Positions 25,858 to 36,300 of a DNA stretch of 64,000 bases are shown here, one piece after another (positions within the stretch are counted from its first letter, which is position 1; every line of letters begins with the position of its first letter). The notes beneath the pieces were generated by a model. The model was not told the DNA's origin. It ran no database searches and was given only the letters and a program-made list of their open reading frames with translations. Position numbers and translations under genes: made by a program. Source of the DNA: JAJDAT01 sp964344185 (lineage in GTDB: Bacteria > Nitrospinota > Nitrospinia > Nitrospinales > JAJDAT01); the NCBI GenBank assembly GCA_964344185.1, contig CAYFMN010000011.1, positions 1 to 64,000 of the forward strand. Reading direction: 5' to 3'.

Positions 25858-28803
25858 TTAAATTCCCCAATTTCTGTCCGCTAGATTGCTTTCGTCTAAT
25901 TCAAAACTCTCAAGGTTGTCTTCTAAGAAGTCTATGCGAGAATAAGCGTCTAAACTTATCGCATACCGAATTACGTGAGTAATATTGTCGTCGTCTCCCG
26001 AACTGTCAGGTTCATATTTAAACATTAAATAATCACGCAGGCTTAACCCCCCTAGGTCCGCTGGGGGAGTGTCTTCGACATCTTCGATCATTCTGGACCA
26101 TGCAGTAGGACTTGAGTTGTACCCCATATAAACTAGGGAGTAGTAGGTTATGAAATTTTTCCGTTCCGGGCTTAGCGCATTATATCCATCTTGATCTTGG
26201 GAAAAATGATCAATAAACCAATCGTCTTCGGTATGGGCGAATTGCGGCGTTCCTGGAGCGTTGGTTTTATTTCTTACAAACTTGTGAATATATTGAAAAT
26301 AGCCAACCATCAAAACCAAAAAAGCCCAATGACAGCGTCTGGTTATTTTAAAAATTTCTGGAGTAGAGACTGGAGCGGGGACGACTGAATTTACTCGTTC
26401 GGTTATATACTTTCTGACCTCTTCGCCAGTTTCCAAGGAGATGACATCGTTCGCGACTAACAGAGCGATGACCGAATCAAATTTCGAATTGGCTCCGGCA
26501 ATGGAGGAACCGTTATAAACATCTAAACCATGAGGCCAGTTTAACCAGAAGATTCTTCCCAAATCTTTAGTATTAACGCCCGCTAATGAAAACGCTCCGT
26601 CAAACGCAACCCACCGGTTGCTGTTGACGATTCTGTTTAGCCAGGCAAAGAGTCTTATTCCTTCCCTTTCCGCCAGCGCCATGATTGTCGACATTGGAAT
26701 ATCAAAATCGCCGGTTAGAAAGTTTTTTACCCTTGAACGGGCTATATACATAGACTCTAAATCAAAAAAATCAAAGCCAGACGAAATGTGACCGTCGGCA
26801 AAAGAAGCCACTCCGCTTACCAGTGGCGGTCTTCTGGTACGATCATCCAAAAAGGGTTTTTGAGGCGCGTCTCCACTGCCATCCGGCCAATCTCCGAATG
26901 TGGGTATAAATGGAGATCTTATGCTTTTCCACCAGGAAAGATTGTCCGATTCGAACGTAGTGGCTTCATGCTCGTCCATCTGATGCCTGATTAACTTGCT
27001 TCTAACATAGTCGTCATATTTTAGTAATGTCGCTAGAGGATGCCGCTGGTCGGCGGATGCGTAATCAAAATATTTTTCAAATGAAACGATCTCTGGCTCT
27101 TTTCTAAAGGTATTCAACTCTTTGGTTAATTCTTGGAACCAATCCACTAGGGAGTAAAGACTTCTCCTTCTTAGCCTGAAATCGCAACTGAACCCAACGT
27201 TTAAACTTTCATAAATGGATAAATCAATTGGAACGCCGCTGGTTGGTATCGTTCCTGCCAATGTATCTAAACCCCCTAACGAAGGGAAAATGTCTGGAGT
27301 TCGGTTAGCCAAGTGGAGGGCCTCTAATTCGAAAGTAGTGATAGCGTTGCCGGGAAACTCGGTTTGATCTTCAGGGATAGGCGAAGGATTGAAAACCTTT
27401 GAGGGAAAACCTAACGGGCAACCAGAATAACAAACCAACCAATTGAGCGTTTTGTTTTGAAGCGATTCTAAGAAACCATGATCCCTTTGAGCTTCGCGGT
27501 CGGACCCATTTTTTGGCGGTTTATCTACAGGGACAGGAAACTCAAGTCCTCGGCCATGAAGTCCGTGTTTGTCAAAAACCTCATACCATGAGACGCCCGC
27601 TAAAACTGGGATATAATATTTTTCTAAAAAAATTATAAAATTAGATAATCGATTAGCGTCGTTTATAATGTCGTTTACAGCTTCGATCAGTTCGTCGTCC
27701 TTCAGAGTTCCTTTTCTTATTTTTTGTTTCTTGTCTGCGGGAATAGAATCAAAAATTATTTGATCGTCGGGTTCGGCGTTAAAAGTTCCGATAAAAATAA
27801 TCCATGCTCTTAAAGCTCTTTTCACTGATGATTTAAGTTCTTTTAGCCAATTTTTTGGACTTTCGAATTTTAATCTTTCAAATTCTGGGTTGCCTGAGCC
27901 GCTTGAAGTTTTATTTTCGTTTAGGATGTTTTCAAAATGGGAAAACTGAAACGCGAATAGAAGGAATAAATGGTTGGCGACGGAATTTCTATCGATATTT
28001 TCAATAACAAAATTTTGCGCGTCATACAGTTTGGTTCTGGATCTATCCGATTTGAATTTGTTTTTTTGAGATTGAATAACAAGCCTGCCGGAGTTGCTTT
28101 GGCAAATTGTTTTAAGCGTCCCGCCTTCCAAATGGAAATGATAGTAAGGCTCAAATCGTACAAGTCCCGAAACGGGAGATCGAACTACAAAACGGTTTAC
28201 TTCTCCGGTCTTTTTTTCCAAACTAGTCAAGTAAGTTTCTAAAAGAAATTCGGGTAAATTGGGAGGAAATAATCCACCGCTTGGCAGAACGCCCGACAAA
28301 TTTAAACCCAATACGTCGGTAAAACTTGATGCGGAGTTTTTGTTCCAAAACGCTCTTAGAGTGTCCAATTCAGTAAACGGTTGGGGCAGCCGGCTTAATA
28401 CTTTGGAAACAGAATCAAAGTGGATTTTTTTTTGAATCTCAAGCGCTACTTCTTGAATAGAAAGCCCTGCCGGTATAGCTTTAGAGGAAAAGGTTGTTTG
28501 AGTAACTGTGCCAGCCTGAGTTTGGGAAATGGTTTGTTCCGAAATATTAGAGCTTGCCGGGTCAATATTATCTGGGGTCAAAATCTTTTTAGCTTCGCCC
28601 GCGATTTCAACTTCCCAAAATTTACTCTTAGAGGGAAAACCATGCGTAAACTTATCGTAGGTATTTTTCCGGTTTTCCAAACCCACTTTAAGCGATTCTA
28701 GATAGAGGCTGATTTTTGAAAGATCAAGAGTTTCGGGAGCGATTCCAAAAGGAATGGAAAATCTTCTTTTAAAATTAATGCTACATTCAGGATCTGAAGG
28801 CAT
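25858..28803 (-). CDS. Gene 1 of large unknown operon
   Basis: This 981-residue soluble protein is rich in aromatic residues. It contains a Ser/Thr/Gln-rich linker near residues 85-105 (NISEQTISQTQAGTVTQTTF) that separates a small N-terminal domain from the bulk. No domain is recognised. Only hydrophobic stretches too short or polar to be membrane helices occur, for example HWAFLVLMVGYFQYIHKF around residue 835. It is the first of the five giant genes and lies 62 bases after the Nudix-membrane gene. No clear Shine-Dalgarno precedes its ATG, which fits coupling or read-through from that gene. Confidence 0.78.
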   Translation of the reverse strand: MPSDPECSINFKRRFSIPFGIAPETLDLSKISLYLESLKVGLENRKNTYDKFTHGFPSKSKFWEVEIAGEAKKILTPDNIDPASSNISEQTISQTQAGTVTQTTFSSKAIPAGLSIQEVALEIQKKIHFDSVSKVLSRLPQPFTELDTLRAFWNKNSASSFTDVLGLNLSGVLPSGGLFPPNLPEFLLETYLTSLEKKTGEVNRFVVRSPVSGLVRFEPYYHFHLEGGTLKTICQSNSGRLVIQSQKNKFKSDRSRTKLYDAQNFVIENIDRNSVANHLFLLFAFQFSHFENILNENKTSSGSGNPEFERLKFESPKNWLKELKSSVKRALRAWIIFIGTFNAEPDDQIIFDSIPADKKQKIRKGTLKDDELIEAVNDIINDANRLSNFIIFLEKYYIPVLAGVSWYEVFDKHGLHGRGLEFPVPVDKPPKNGSDREAQRDHGFLESLQNKTLNWLVCYSGCPLGFPSKVFNPSPIPEDQTEFPGNAITTFELEALHLANRTPDIFPSLGGLDTLAGTIPTSGVPIDLSIYESLNVGFSCDFRLRRRSLYSLVDWFQELTKELNTFRKEPEIVSFEKYFDYASADQRHPLATLLKYDDYVRSKLIRHQMDEHEATTFESDNLSWWKSIRSPFIPTFGDWPDGSGDAPQKPFLDDRTRRPPLVSGVASFADGHISSGFDFFDLESMYIARSRVKNFLTGDFDIPMSTIMALAEREGIRLFAWLNRIVNSNRWVAFDGAFSLAGVNTKDLGRIFWLNWPHGLDVYNGSSIAGANSKFDSVIALLVANDVISLETGEEVRKYITERVNSVVPAPVSTPEIFKITRRCHWAFLVLMVGYFQYIHKFVRNKTNAPGTPQFAHTEDDWFIDHFSQDQDGYNALSPERKNFITYYSLVYMGYNSSPTAWSRMIEDVEDTPPADLGGLSLRDYLMFKYEPDSSGDDDNITHVIRYAISLDAYSRIDFLEDNLESFELDESNLADRNWGI

Positions 28804-28865
28804 AAGTGTATTCTGAAATATCGTTTTGAAAATTTTTATAAAGCTTCGTCAAAATTACATAAAAG

Positions 28866-30203
28866 TTATTTCCCCTTGGCGGCGACTGTCTCGATGGCTC
28901 TTAGCGCCAAGCGCTCGGTAAATCCAGATACAAACGAAATTACATAAATGGAATATATATTTAAGGATTTCGCCGCTTCAGAAACTGTGGGGTTGAGAAA
29001 ACTTACGAAATGCGATTTCAAAAATATAAATATAACGATAGCAAAAGCCCCTCCTACAAAGATTCGCAGAAAGGTGACGTATATACTGGTTAACATTTCC
29101 GGTATTCGGGACGATTGATCCAAATCAATCGCTTTAAGTATGGCGCTCACAACCCCGCCTAATAAGCCAAATAACATGACGCTTAAGAAAAGTTCCCGAG
29201 AAGGGGAAACCGGTTCCTTATCCGATAAATCGTCAATATTCCCAATAGCCAGGAAAATACCAATTAGTACCAAGGCAAGGCTTATACTCAGATAAAACGT
29301 GAGGTCCCTGTTTAAAGCTCCTTTGTAGGCCTGGTTATTGTAATGTTCGTCTCGGATAAGAGCCGCTTCATATACGACCCCTTTATCTTTAACTTCCTTG
29401 GGACTTTCAGAGTTTCCTAATAAATGTTCTAACGCTTTTTTTCTCCACGACTGAAGCTTGCTTGCCTCTTCACGCAAAACTTTCACTCGCGCCGATAATT
29501 CTTCTCCCTCGTCCAAACCGAATATTTCCATTCGCTGGGCTCCTAAAAAACATTTCCACCCTTGCTCAATATTTCCATCTAGCAAAGCTAGTTGAGCTTG
29601 GTTCAGAAGGTCAAATGCCAGCGTTATCCAGGAAGGGGGCTGGTCGCTGGAGGTTTTTGAGGCCACACGTCGCTTCAGTTCCATTCTGAAAACCAAAATC
29701 GCAGACTCAAGCCTGTTTTGGCGGTGAGATTGAAAAAAACGGCTGGCAATACTTGTTTTCCGGATTTTTTTTAAAGAATCTTTTCCTGGATAGGTGCGCT
29801 TAATAAGTTCTATTTCTCTTATACGGTTTAATCGCGAAAGAGCTTGCGATACCGGCATCCACTCCACTTTATCCACCTCTTCAGTAGGTTTAAACTGACA
29901 GATTTCCTTTGTTTCCATTTTCCAAAAAAGGACAAGTTTGGGAGCGTCATTGTCTGCCAAGTAAGAAATCGTGCCCGCAAATTCTTTTAAAGAACAATCG
30001 CAACCGGTTTCTTCTTTAACTTCTCTTAGAGCGGCTTGTTGCCAGTTTTCCTGGGGATTAACTTTGCCTTTTGGTAAACACCATTCGCTTCCATATCGAT
30101 TTCGATGGACCAGAATTATTTCGATGCCAGTGGGCGTTTGACGCTCAACAATACCTCCAGCCGCTTTGATTACTTCTATATTTGATTCGCCCGGTTCGTT
30201 CAT
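28866..30203 (-). CDS. Nudix hydrolase domain fused to a multi-helix membrane domain
   Basis: This 445-residue protein has an N-terminal Nudix domain (residues ~9-140) with an intact box: Gly46, Glu52, Arg60-Glu61, Glu64-Glu65, Gly67. Nudix enzymes cleave nucleoside diphosphates linked to another moiety; the PKGKVNPQENW context resembles diadenosine-polyphosphate/ADP-ribose types, but substrate is unknown. Residues ~145-290 are helical and soluble. Residues ~302-321, 339-360, 372-396 and 414-430 form about four membrane helices. Start has AGGAA seven bases upstream. It appears to lead the operon of five giant genes. Nudix fused to membrane helices is unusual for housekeeping enzymes; a sensor/effector role is only a guess. 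Confidence 0.82.
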   Translation of the reverse strand: MNEPGESNIEVIKAAGGIVERQTPTGIEIILVHRNRYGSEWCLPKGKVNPQENWQQAALREVKEETGCDCSLKEFAGTISYLADNDAPKLVLFWKMETKEICQFKPTEEVDKVEWMPVSQALSRLNRIREIELIKRTYPGKDSLKKIRKTSIASRFFQSHRQNRLESAILVFRMELKRRVASKTSSDQPPSWITLAFDLLNQAQLALLDGNIEQGWKCFLGAQRMEIFGLDEGEELSARVKVLREEASKLQSWRKKALEHLLGNSESPKEVKDKGVVYEAALIRDEHYNNQAYKGALNRDLTFYLSISLALVLIGIFLAIGNIDDLSDKEPVSPSRELFLSVMLFGLLGGVVSAILKAIDLDQSSRIPEMLTSIYVTFLRIFVGGAFAIVIFIFLKSHFVSFLNPTVSEAAKSLNIYSIYVISFVSGFTERLALRAIETVAAKGK

Positions 30204-30697
30204 GCAAAAGTTCCTAAAATAAATGAGAGGCCGGCATTTTTTTAACCATTAGATGCCGTAATTTAGAATAACGAACTGTAGAAAAATAAAAATTGATTTG
30301 AGAGAGTTAAAAAAGCTTATAAGATTTTTTCAGAAAAAACTAGGTTAAATTTTTGGACTTTAGAAAATTGAATTTTAAATACGAAACGGCATGTTTTGAT
30401 AGAACTTTAACGTTTCTTTGGACTTAAGTCTCCTCTAGCTTTTTCGTAGAACGGAAAGGTGCCGTTTTTTAATCGTTTTTAAATTTAAATTTTTTTTAAA
30501 AAAATTGAAGGAAATGAAATTTTTTAGGAAGGATAATTTGATTAGAGGTAGCGGTTTATTATTGCTTCTAATTCAAAGTAAATGTTTCTAGTTAATTTCT
30601 AGTCAATTTAAGCAATAGTATTCTGGGTGACGGAGATTGTTTTCTCAATAATATTAATTGAAAATTTTTGGGAAAGAAATGCGATCTAAAGTTTATC
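30204..30697. other. Long AT-rich intergenic region between moxR and the large operon
   Basis: No credible coding frame on either strand. It contains A/T tracts (around 30470-30530) and an AACGG/CCGTT mini-hairpin with a T run at 30450-30470. The promoter of the Nudix-led operon must lie here, but I cannot pick convincing -35/-10 boxes. Confidence 0.6.
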
Positions 30698-31684
30698 TTA
30701 TTTCTCTTTAACTTTTTCAATGAGGCGGTCGACGATGTCGGAGGGTTTTACGTTTTCCGCTTCTGCTTTAAAGTTGAGTATTATGCGATGTTCCAATACT
30801 TGCTTGGCTACGCTTCTGATGTCGTCGGTAGTGATGCAGGTTCTGTTGTTTAAAAGAGCTTTTGCTTTGGCCGCTAAAATTAAATTCTGGGAAGCTCTTG
30901 GACCGGCGCCCCAGTTCACCCATTCGTGAACAAAATCGGGAGACGCTCCATTTTTAGGCCGGCTTGCTTGCACTAGGTCCACCGCATAGCTTGCTACAAA
31001 CTCAGAGGCAGGGACTCTGGGAACCAACCGTTGAAACTCTAAAACTTTTTCGCCATCGAGGACTTTTTCTAAATTCTCTTCAAACCCAGAAGTGGTTGAT
31101 AAAGCGATATTTACTTCTTGTTCTTTATTGGGATAATCAACGTTGATATGAAGCATAAAACGGTCCAGTTGCGCTTCTGGCAAAGGATAGGTTCCCTCGT
31201 GTTCGATTGGATTTTGCGTTGCGAAAACAAGGAACGGCGGGTTTAAGTGATAGGTCTCGTTGCCGACGGTTACTTGTTTTTCCTGCATTGCCTGTAAAAG
31301 GGCGGCCTGGGTTTTGGGAGGAGTCCGGTTAATTTCGTCCGCTAAAATGATATTGGCAAAAATGGGTCCTTTAATGAAACGGAACGTTCTTTGTCCGGTT
31401 GTTTGATCGTCGTGTAAAATATCGGTTCCAGTAATATCGGAAGGCATCAAGTCTGGGGTGAATTGAATACGATTGAATTTGAAATCCATGACGCGAGCCA
31501 ATGAGCCAACAAGCATCGTTTTCGCCAAGCCTGGCACCCCAACCATTAAGCTATGGCCATTAGTGAAAAGCGCGATTAAGAGATTTTCTATAACGGCGTC
31601 TTGTCCAACGATGACTTTCCTGATTTCTTTGATGATTTTGGTTTTGGCTTCTTGAAATTCCTGCGCTAATTCAATATCTTGCAT
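30698..31684 (-). CDS. moxR: MoxR-family AAA+ ATPase
   Basis: This 328-residue AAA+ ATPase has Walker A GVPGLAKT (residues 49-56), Walker B IILADEINR, sensor 1 FATQNP and a C-terminal lid with GPRASQNLILAAKAKA, all MoxR hallmarks. MoxR proteins act as chaperones that assemble or activate partner complexes, often with VWA/DUF58 proteins. It is the third gene of a minus-strand operon after the DUF4175-like and peptidase genes (154-base gap). The usual DUF58/Bat partners do not follow; after 494 non-coding bases comes the Nudix-led operon. A relic of its 3' end exists at 13266-13348. Confidence 0.92.
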   Translation of the reverse strand: MQDIELAQEFQEAKTKIIKEIRKVIVGQDAVIENLLIALFTNGHSLMVGVPGLAKTMLVGSLARVMDFKFNRIQFTPDLMPSDITGTDILHDDQTTGQRTFRFIKGPIFANIILADEINRTPPKTQAALLQAMQEKQVTVGNETYHLNPPFLVFATQNPIEHEGTYPLPEAQLDRFMLHINVDYPNKEQEVNIALSTTSGFEENLEKVLDGEKVLEFQRLVPRVPASEFVASYAVDLVQASRPKNGASPDFVHEWVNWGAGPRASQNLILAAKAKALLNNRTCITTDDIRSVAKQVLEHRIILNFKAEAENVKPSDIVDRLIEKVKEK

Positions 31685-31838
31685 TTAAGACTCCAAATAA
31701 ATTTTTATGCCCCCGAAAAAATTAAAACGCATGAGAACTCAAAATGGTTTTTAATTGCATTGGTTACGCAATTAAAAGATCGGGAATTCTAATGCGTTAA
31801 GCGAAGGTAATCAGGGGAGATGAAAACGCCATTTTAAT

Positions 31839-33392
31839 CTATTCCAGGTAACGAAACAACCTTACCTGAAGTTCCTTTTCTTTTTCTAACCCAAGGCTTT
31901 TATAAACGCTTATCAACCTGGAATGGACAAAAGGGTTAAACGGATTTATTTTAAAAGCTTTTTCAAAATACTCTCTGGATTTTTCTTTCGCGTCTTTTTG
32001 GAAATGAAGTTCCCCCAGATTGACCAAAGTAGTGTGAAAGGAGGGATAGTATTTAAGGTTTTCTTTTAAAATAGGCTCCGCTTTTTCGTAATCTTTACTC
32101 AACATAAATGTTTGGGCTAATTTATTGTGCAGAACGGGCGAAAGCGATTTTGTTTTCTCAATTGCTTTTTGGTATTCCACGATAGCCGCTTCTAAGAAAC
32201 TTCTGGATTTTAAGATATCTCCAAGGAAAGTTAAGTCTCGCGCTTGCTTAGACTGAATCGCTCCATATTCTTGTTTCTTATCTTCTTCTGATTGACTCCG
32301 ATTTTTTTTGAAACTAAATTTTAAGGCGGTGATGCCTGGGATAATTTTAAATTCTTTTTTTAATGCGTATTTTTTCCACGATTTCTGGAAATTTCTTAAG
32401 CTTTGTCCAAAATGTTTTTTTAAAGTTTGGGTTATGGAAAGATCGTCCCGCAAGTCTTCAATAATAGAAGAGATGACGGCCTCTCCCTTTTTTTCGACCA
32501 TGTATTCGACCATGGAAGAAACTTCCGCGTATGCAAGTTGCACGTCTTCCGCAGTTTTTAGTTTTGCCAGCGAAGGCATCATTTGGTCCAAACCAATTAA
32601 ATAGTCCGCCTTAAGCCCCTTTGCCAATACGGTTTCCATGAGTGGAGTCAATGGTTCTTTGACGTCGCGCCAGCGGGTTTCAAGAAACTTTGCCAAACCT
32701 TCGTGAAGCCATAGAGGAACTTTATTGCCGCTTTTTTGAGTTAGTAAATAGTGAACATATTCATGACTCAAAGTATCCAGCCAGTTGTAGCCTCTTAGCA
32801 GCGAACCGGGTGAGATAGCCATCAGCCGGTTGTATTTGCAAAGGGCGACTGTGCCGGATGTCATGATGTCTTTTAATGTCAATGGAGAAACTTTAGAAAA
32901 GGGTTCCCGCGAAGGGTAGAACTCGACAATGATTTTTTGTTCTGGATAAAAGTTTAAAATTTTGCCTAAAACGTTATAAGACTTTTCTAAAGCTTCTTTA
33001 GCGTGATGAATTAAGATCTCATCTGATCCGTCTTCAAACCGAAAGATGAAATGTTCCGATTCTTTTGATACAAAAGCGCTTGTTGTTTGTCTGGTTTGGT
33101 CGATGAGATATTGAAGAAACTCGATTTCAGGATCTTTTGTTTCGATTGGTTTTATATGTTTCCAGGCGGATTCGTAGTTTCCTTTAAAAAAATCTAAACG
33201 GGATTTTAATATAGCGAGTTCTTGAGAGTCTGGATGTTCTTTCGATAAAGAGTCGATTAAAGGTTCCGCTTTAGACAGATTCCAACCGTCAAGCAACTTG
33301 TGCGCTTGTTGGAACGCTCTTGGATCGTTAGCGGCCCAAACGGGAGAAGCGATTAGAATGAGCGCAGTCAGCAGGACTTTTACAAGCGTCAC
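31839..33392 (-). CDS. Secreted peptidase-MA-like protein with C-terminal TPRs
   Basis: This 517-residue protein has a signal peptide (first ~20 residues, ending SPVWA). Residues ~20-100 contain TPR-like helices. Around residue 210 SHEYVHYLL gives an HExxH zinc site, and WLHEGLAKFLE about 20 residues later supplies the third ligand of a gluzincin of the peptidase-MA type. The C-terminal third (~380-517) is a run of TPRs (HNKLAQTFMLSKDYEKAEP and similar). It starts with GTG overlapping the upstream stop (GTGA), so translation is coupled to the DUF4175-like gene. It probably acts in the periplasm; its substrate is unknown. Confidence 0.85.
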   Translation of the reverse strand: MTLVKVLLTALILIASPVWAANDPRAFQQAHKLLDGWNLSKAEPLIDSLSKEHPDSQELAILKSRLDFFKGNYESAWKHIKPIETKDPEIEFLQYLIDQTRQTTSAFVSKESEHFIFRFEDGSDEILIHHAKEALEKSYNVLGKILNFYPEQKIIVEFYPSREPFSKVSPLTLKDIMTSGTVALCKYNRLMAISPGSLLRGYNWLDTLSHEYVHYLLTQKSGNKVPLWLHEGLAKFLETRWRDVKEPLTPLMETVLAKGLKADYLIGLDQMMPSLAKLKTAEDVQLAYAEVSSMVEYMVEKKGEAVISSIIEDLRDDLSITQTLKKHFGQSLRNFQKSWKKYALKKEFKIIPGITALKFSFKKNRSQSEEDKKQEYGAIQSKQARDLTFLGDILKSRSFLEAAIVEYQKAIEKTKSLSPVLHNKLAQTFMLSKDYEKAEPILKENLKYYPSFHTTLVNLGELHFQKDAKEKSREYFEKAFKINPFNPFVHSRLISVYKSLGLEKEKELQVRLFRYLE

Positions 33393-36300
33393 TTCACAAG
33401 TTCCTTGTAGTATTCTGATATCAGTCGTTCATAGTTTTTGGGCCGATGTCGTTTCATCGCGTGCAGAATATCGTCCCTGAATTTGGCAGGCGCATTGTAT
33501 TGGTCTTCTGAAGGTAAGTCGACTTTTTCTCTTTTCATTCGCATGGAACCGCCGCGCCGTGAGTCGGGCGCGCGTCCAACTCCAAACCGCGGCGTACTGG
33601 ATTTGCCTTTCGCCTTGCCCTGGTTTTTTTGATTTTTCATTTCCTGGAGCATTTCACGAGTTTCCCCTAGTCTATTCAGGGCCTGGTTCTCCGAGTCAAC
33701 GCTTTGTGAAAGGTCTTTTTTACTCAGGCTTTTTTGGGCTGTTTTCATGAAGCCCTGCGCTGCTCCCATTTTTTGAGAAAGTTGAGGCGGAACCATTGGG
33801 TTGATGCGTCCCATTTCAGCGATTTTTTCCGCTAAGTCTCGCGCTTCTTGTCGAATTTCATTTTGTTTTTTGGCCATGGAGTCGAGTTGCTCTTTATTTT
33901 TATCCGACATAAGCGCTTCGAATTCCTTTTTCATTTCTCTGTTAAACGTGCCAAGTTTTTTAGATATTTCAGCGTTTATTTGCCTCAGTTCGCTTAATTC
34001 CGTTTTCATTTTTTCTTTTAATTCTTCGCTCGGTTGGGTAACCATTCTCAGGTTGTGTTGCCATCTAAACGCCAAAGGATAGGTGTTTTTAAAGAGTTCG
34101 TTAAATTCCTTGAGGTCTAATAGTTTAGTTAATTCCTCCAGGGCGTTATATTTTTCGACCATCTCTGGAAGCGACCTTTGAAATTTATAATACTCGTCTA
34201 ATCGAAGCGCGTTTCTTTCTCTAATGAGGTTTGCCATCTCTTCTCGCGCTTTATGAATTTGATTAAATTTGTTTGACAAGTTTGGTTTTAATGCAGAATC
34301 GATCGTTTCTTGGTTTAATTGGCGAATTTTTGAGTTTAAGAGGTTTTCGTCTTCAAGAAGTTCAGCGTGTCGATTTAAGTCCGGATCCTGATCTAAATAT
34401 TCTTTAGTTTCTTTCAGCACATCTTGGGCGGCGTTTACGTCTTTTTTTAAAGCTTCGAAAAATTTTGAAAGTTTGTCTTCGAATTTTTCCAGTTGCGCTT
34501 TTCGAAGCTCTTTATTCATGTTAGTTGTTTCTTCCAGCAGGTCTTTTTGCTTTTTTTCCACTTGCTCAAGGTTTTGCAACGAGTCATCGATCCTTTCCAT
34601 AGTTTCCATATCGACTAGATCGTCCATTTCCCCCTCCGATTGATCCAATTGATTGGCGAGGCTCTGCAAATCTTTGGTCATTTTTTCAAGCTCGTCCATT
34701 GCCGCTTGCATATCGCCTTCTTCGATCAAACTTTTAATTTTTTCAAGAGAAGCTTGGAAATTTTCCAAATTAAGTTGCTTCACTGATTCGGGATTGAGAA
34801 ACTCGTCCGGCAATCCTTGAGTTTGTTTAGCTAATTGTTCCATCATTTGTTGGAAAGTTTGCTCAATTTTGTCGAGTTTTTTCTTCAACTCGGAAGGGCT
34901 GATGGGAGCTTTTTGGTTTTTGATTTTTTCAAATTCGTCGCGTAGAGATTCGGTCAACTTCTCTAGCTCACGTTCCAGGTTCATGGCCTGGTTCATCTTT
35001 TGCCGATTCGTGATTTTAATCAGAAATAATATGTCTTTTTCCAATTCTCTTATCAGTTTGTTCGTTAATGGAGTTACCGGCGGAAACGTAAAAGCAATCG
35101 GCACAGCGCTTCTCGGAGGTTGCGTTGCCAGTTGATTGAGAGCCGTGATTTGAGCTTTTCGAATCGTTTGAAGTCCTCTAACCATGTTTGTGAAAAAATT
35201 GAGATAGGCTGGAGAAAAGGTTTCCATGGGTTCGGCGCGTTCTTTTATCCGTTCTGCAATATCTATGATGTCTATCAATTGGTCTATGTTGGAAGCAAAA
35301 AACTTTTTTATCCGATTTTGATCGGGAATATTTTGCGCTTTAAAGGACTCGTTGTCGACAAGGTTATCAGCCAACAGAACGACCAAATTCTCGATTAATT
35401 CATCTTGAAGCGCGATAAGGTCGTCCACTTCTTTACGAGTATCGAATATTTTAAAAGTGTACGTTTCCGATTGTCCCGCGTTGGGGCCAGAGACATTGTC
35501 GTTGTCAAAAGCTTCCACAAAATATTGAACTTCGTCTCCTGGGTTAAAATTTGGGCCGCTTAAACTCCAAGAATAACTTTTTTTCACTTCTTTTTCTTCA
35601 GTACGAATTTTTTTCAATAATTTTCTATAGGGTTTGCCGTTTACTCGATAAACAAGCTCGACTTTGCGGAGTCCAAAGTCGTCGCGGATTTCGTAATAAA
35701 ATTGAAGCTTGTCCGAGGTTTTGTATACCGGTTTTGGATTGGCAAGAAACAAAACGACTCTAGGCGGATTGTCTCTGTCAATTCTTATGGGATATTTCTT
35801 GGGAAGCGCGACAGAGGTTTTCCCAATTTTTGCTCGAAAGCGGTAATACCCAGAATCTCTTGTCAATAAAGAGCCATGAAGTTTATTTCCGTCCGTTACT
35901 TTTAAAGAAAATCGGTCTCGCCCATTGACTTCTATTTCCGCAGACGTCAATGGAATGTTTGAGTCCGCTTCGATAATTACCTCAGAGCCGGGTAAAGCCT
36001 GGATAGAACCGTCGGAAGGAGACACTGTTTTGCTTTTTAGCTGCGTGTATGCCGGATAGCTATATTTTAGTTTTATAGACTTGATTTTGATTGCCGGTAA
36101 TGCGTTATCTTTTATAGGCGTAGATTCCGATCCGATTAAAACGGCATTTGACCGCTGTGGCGGATTTATTAAGTTTTGCAAGCCTTTGGAGTAGAAATCT
36201 GGAATTAGCGTTAGAGCTAAAATGACAACTGCCAACGAGCCGAGAAACAAGTTCCTATTAAACTTGGCGTGATTTAGATCAAGCGCTGATTCCGGGTCCA

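Noticed and set aside
13370..30203. Reading the giant-gene block as a phage tail, contractile injection system or prophage
   Set aside because: I see no sheath, tube, baseplate gp25-like, AAA+ loader, terminase, capsid or integrase gene; only gene sizes and coupling are reminiscent.
30450..30470. Terminator-like AACGG/CCGTT hairpin with six T
   Set aside because: On the plus strand no gene ends upstream of it, and the 5-bp stem is weak in an AT-rich gap.
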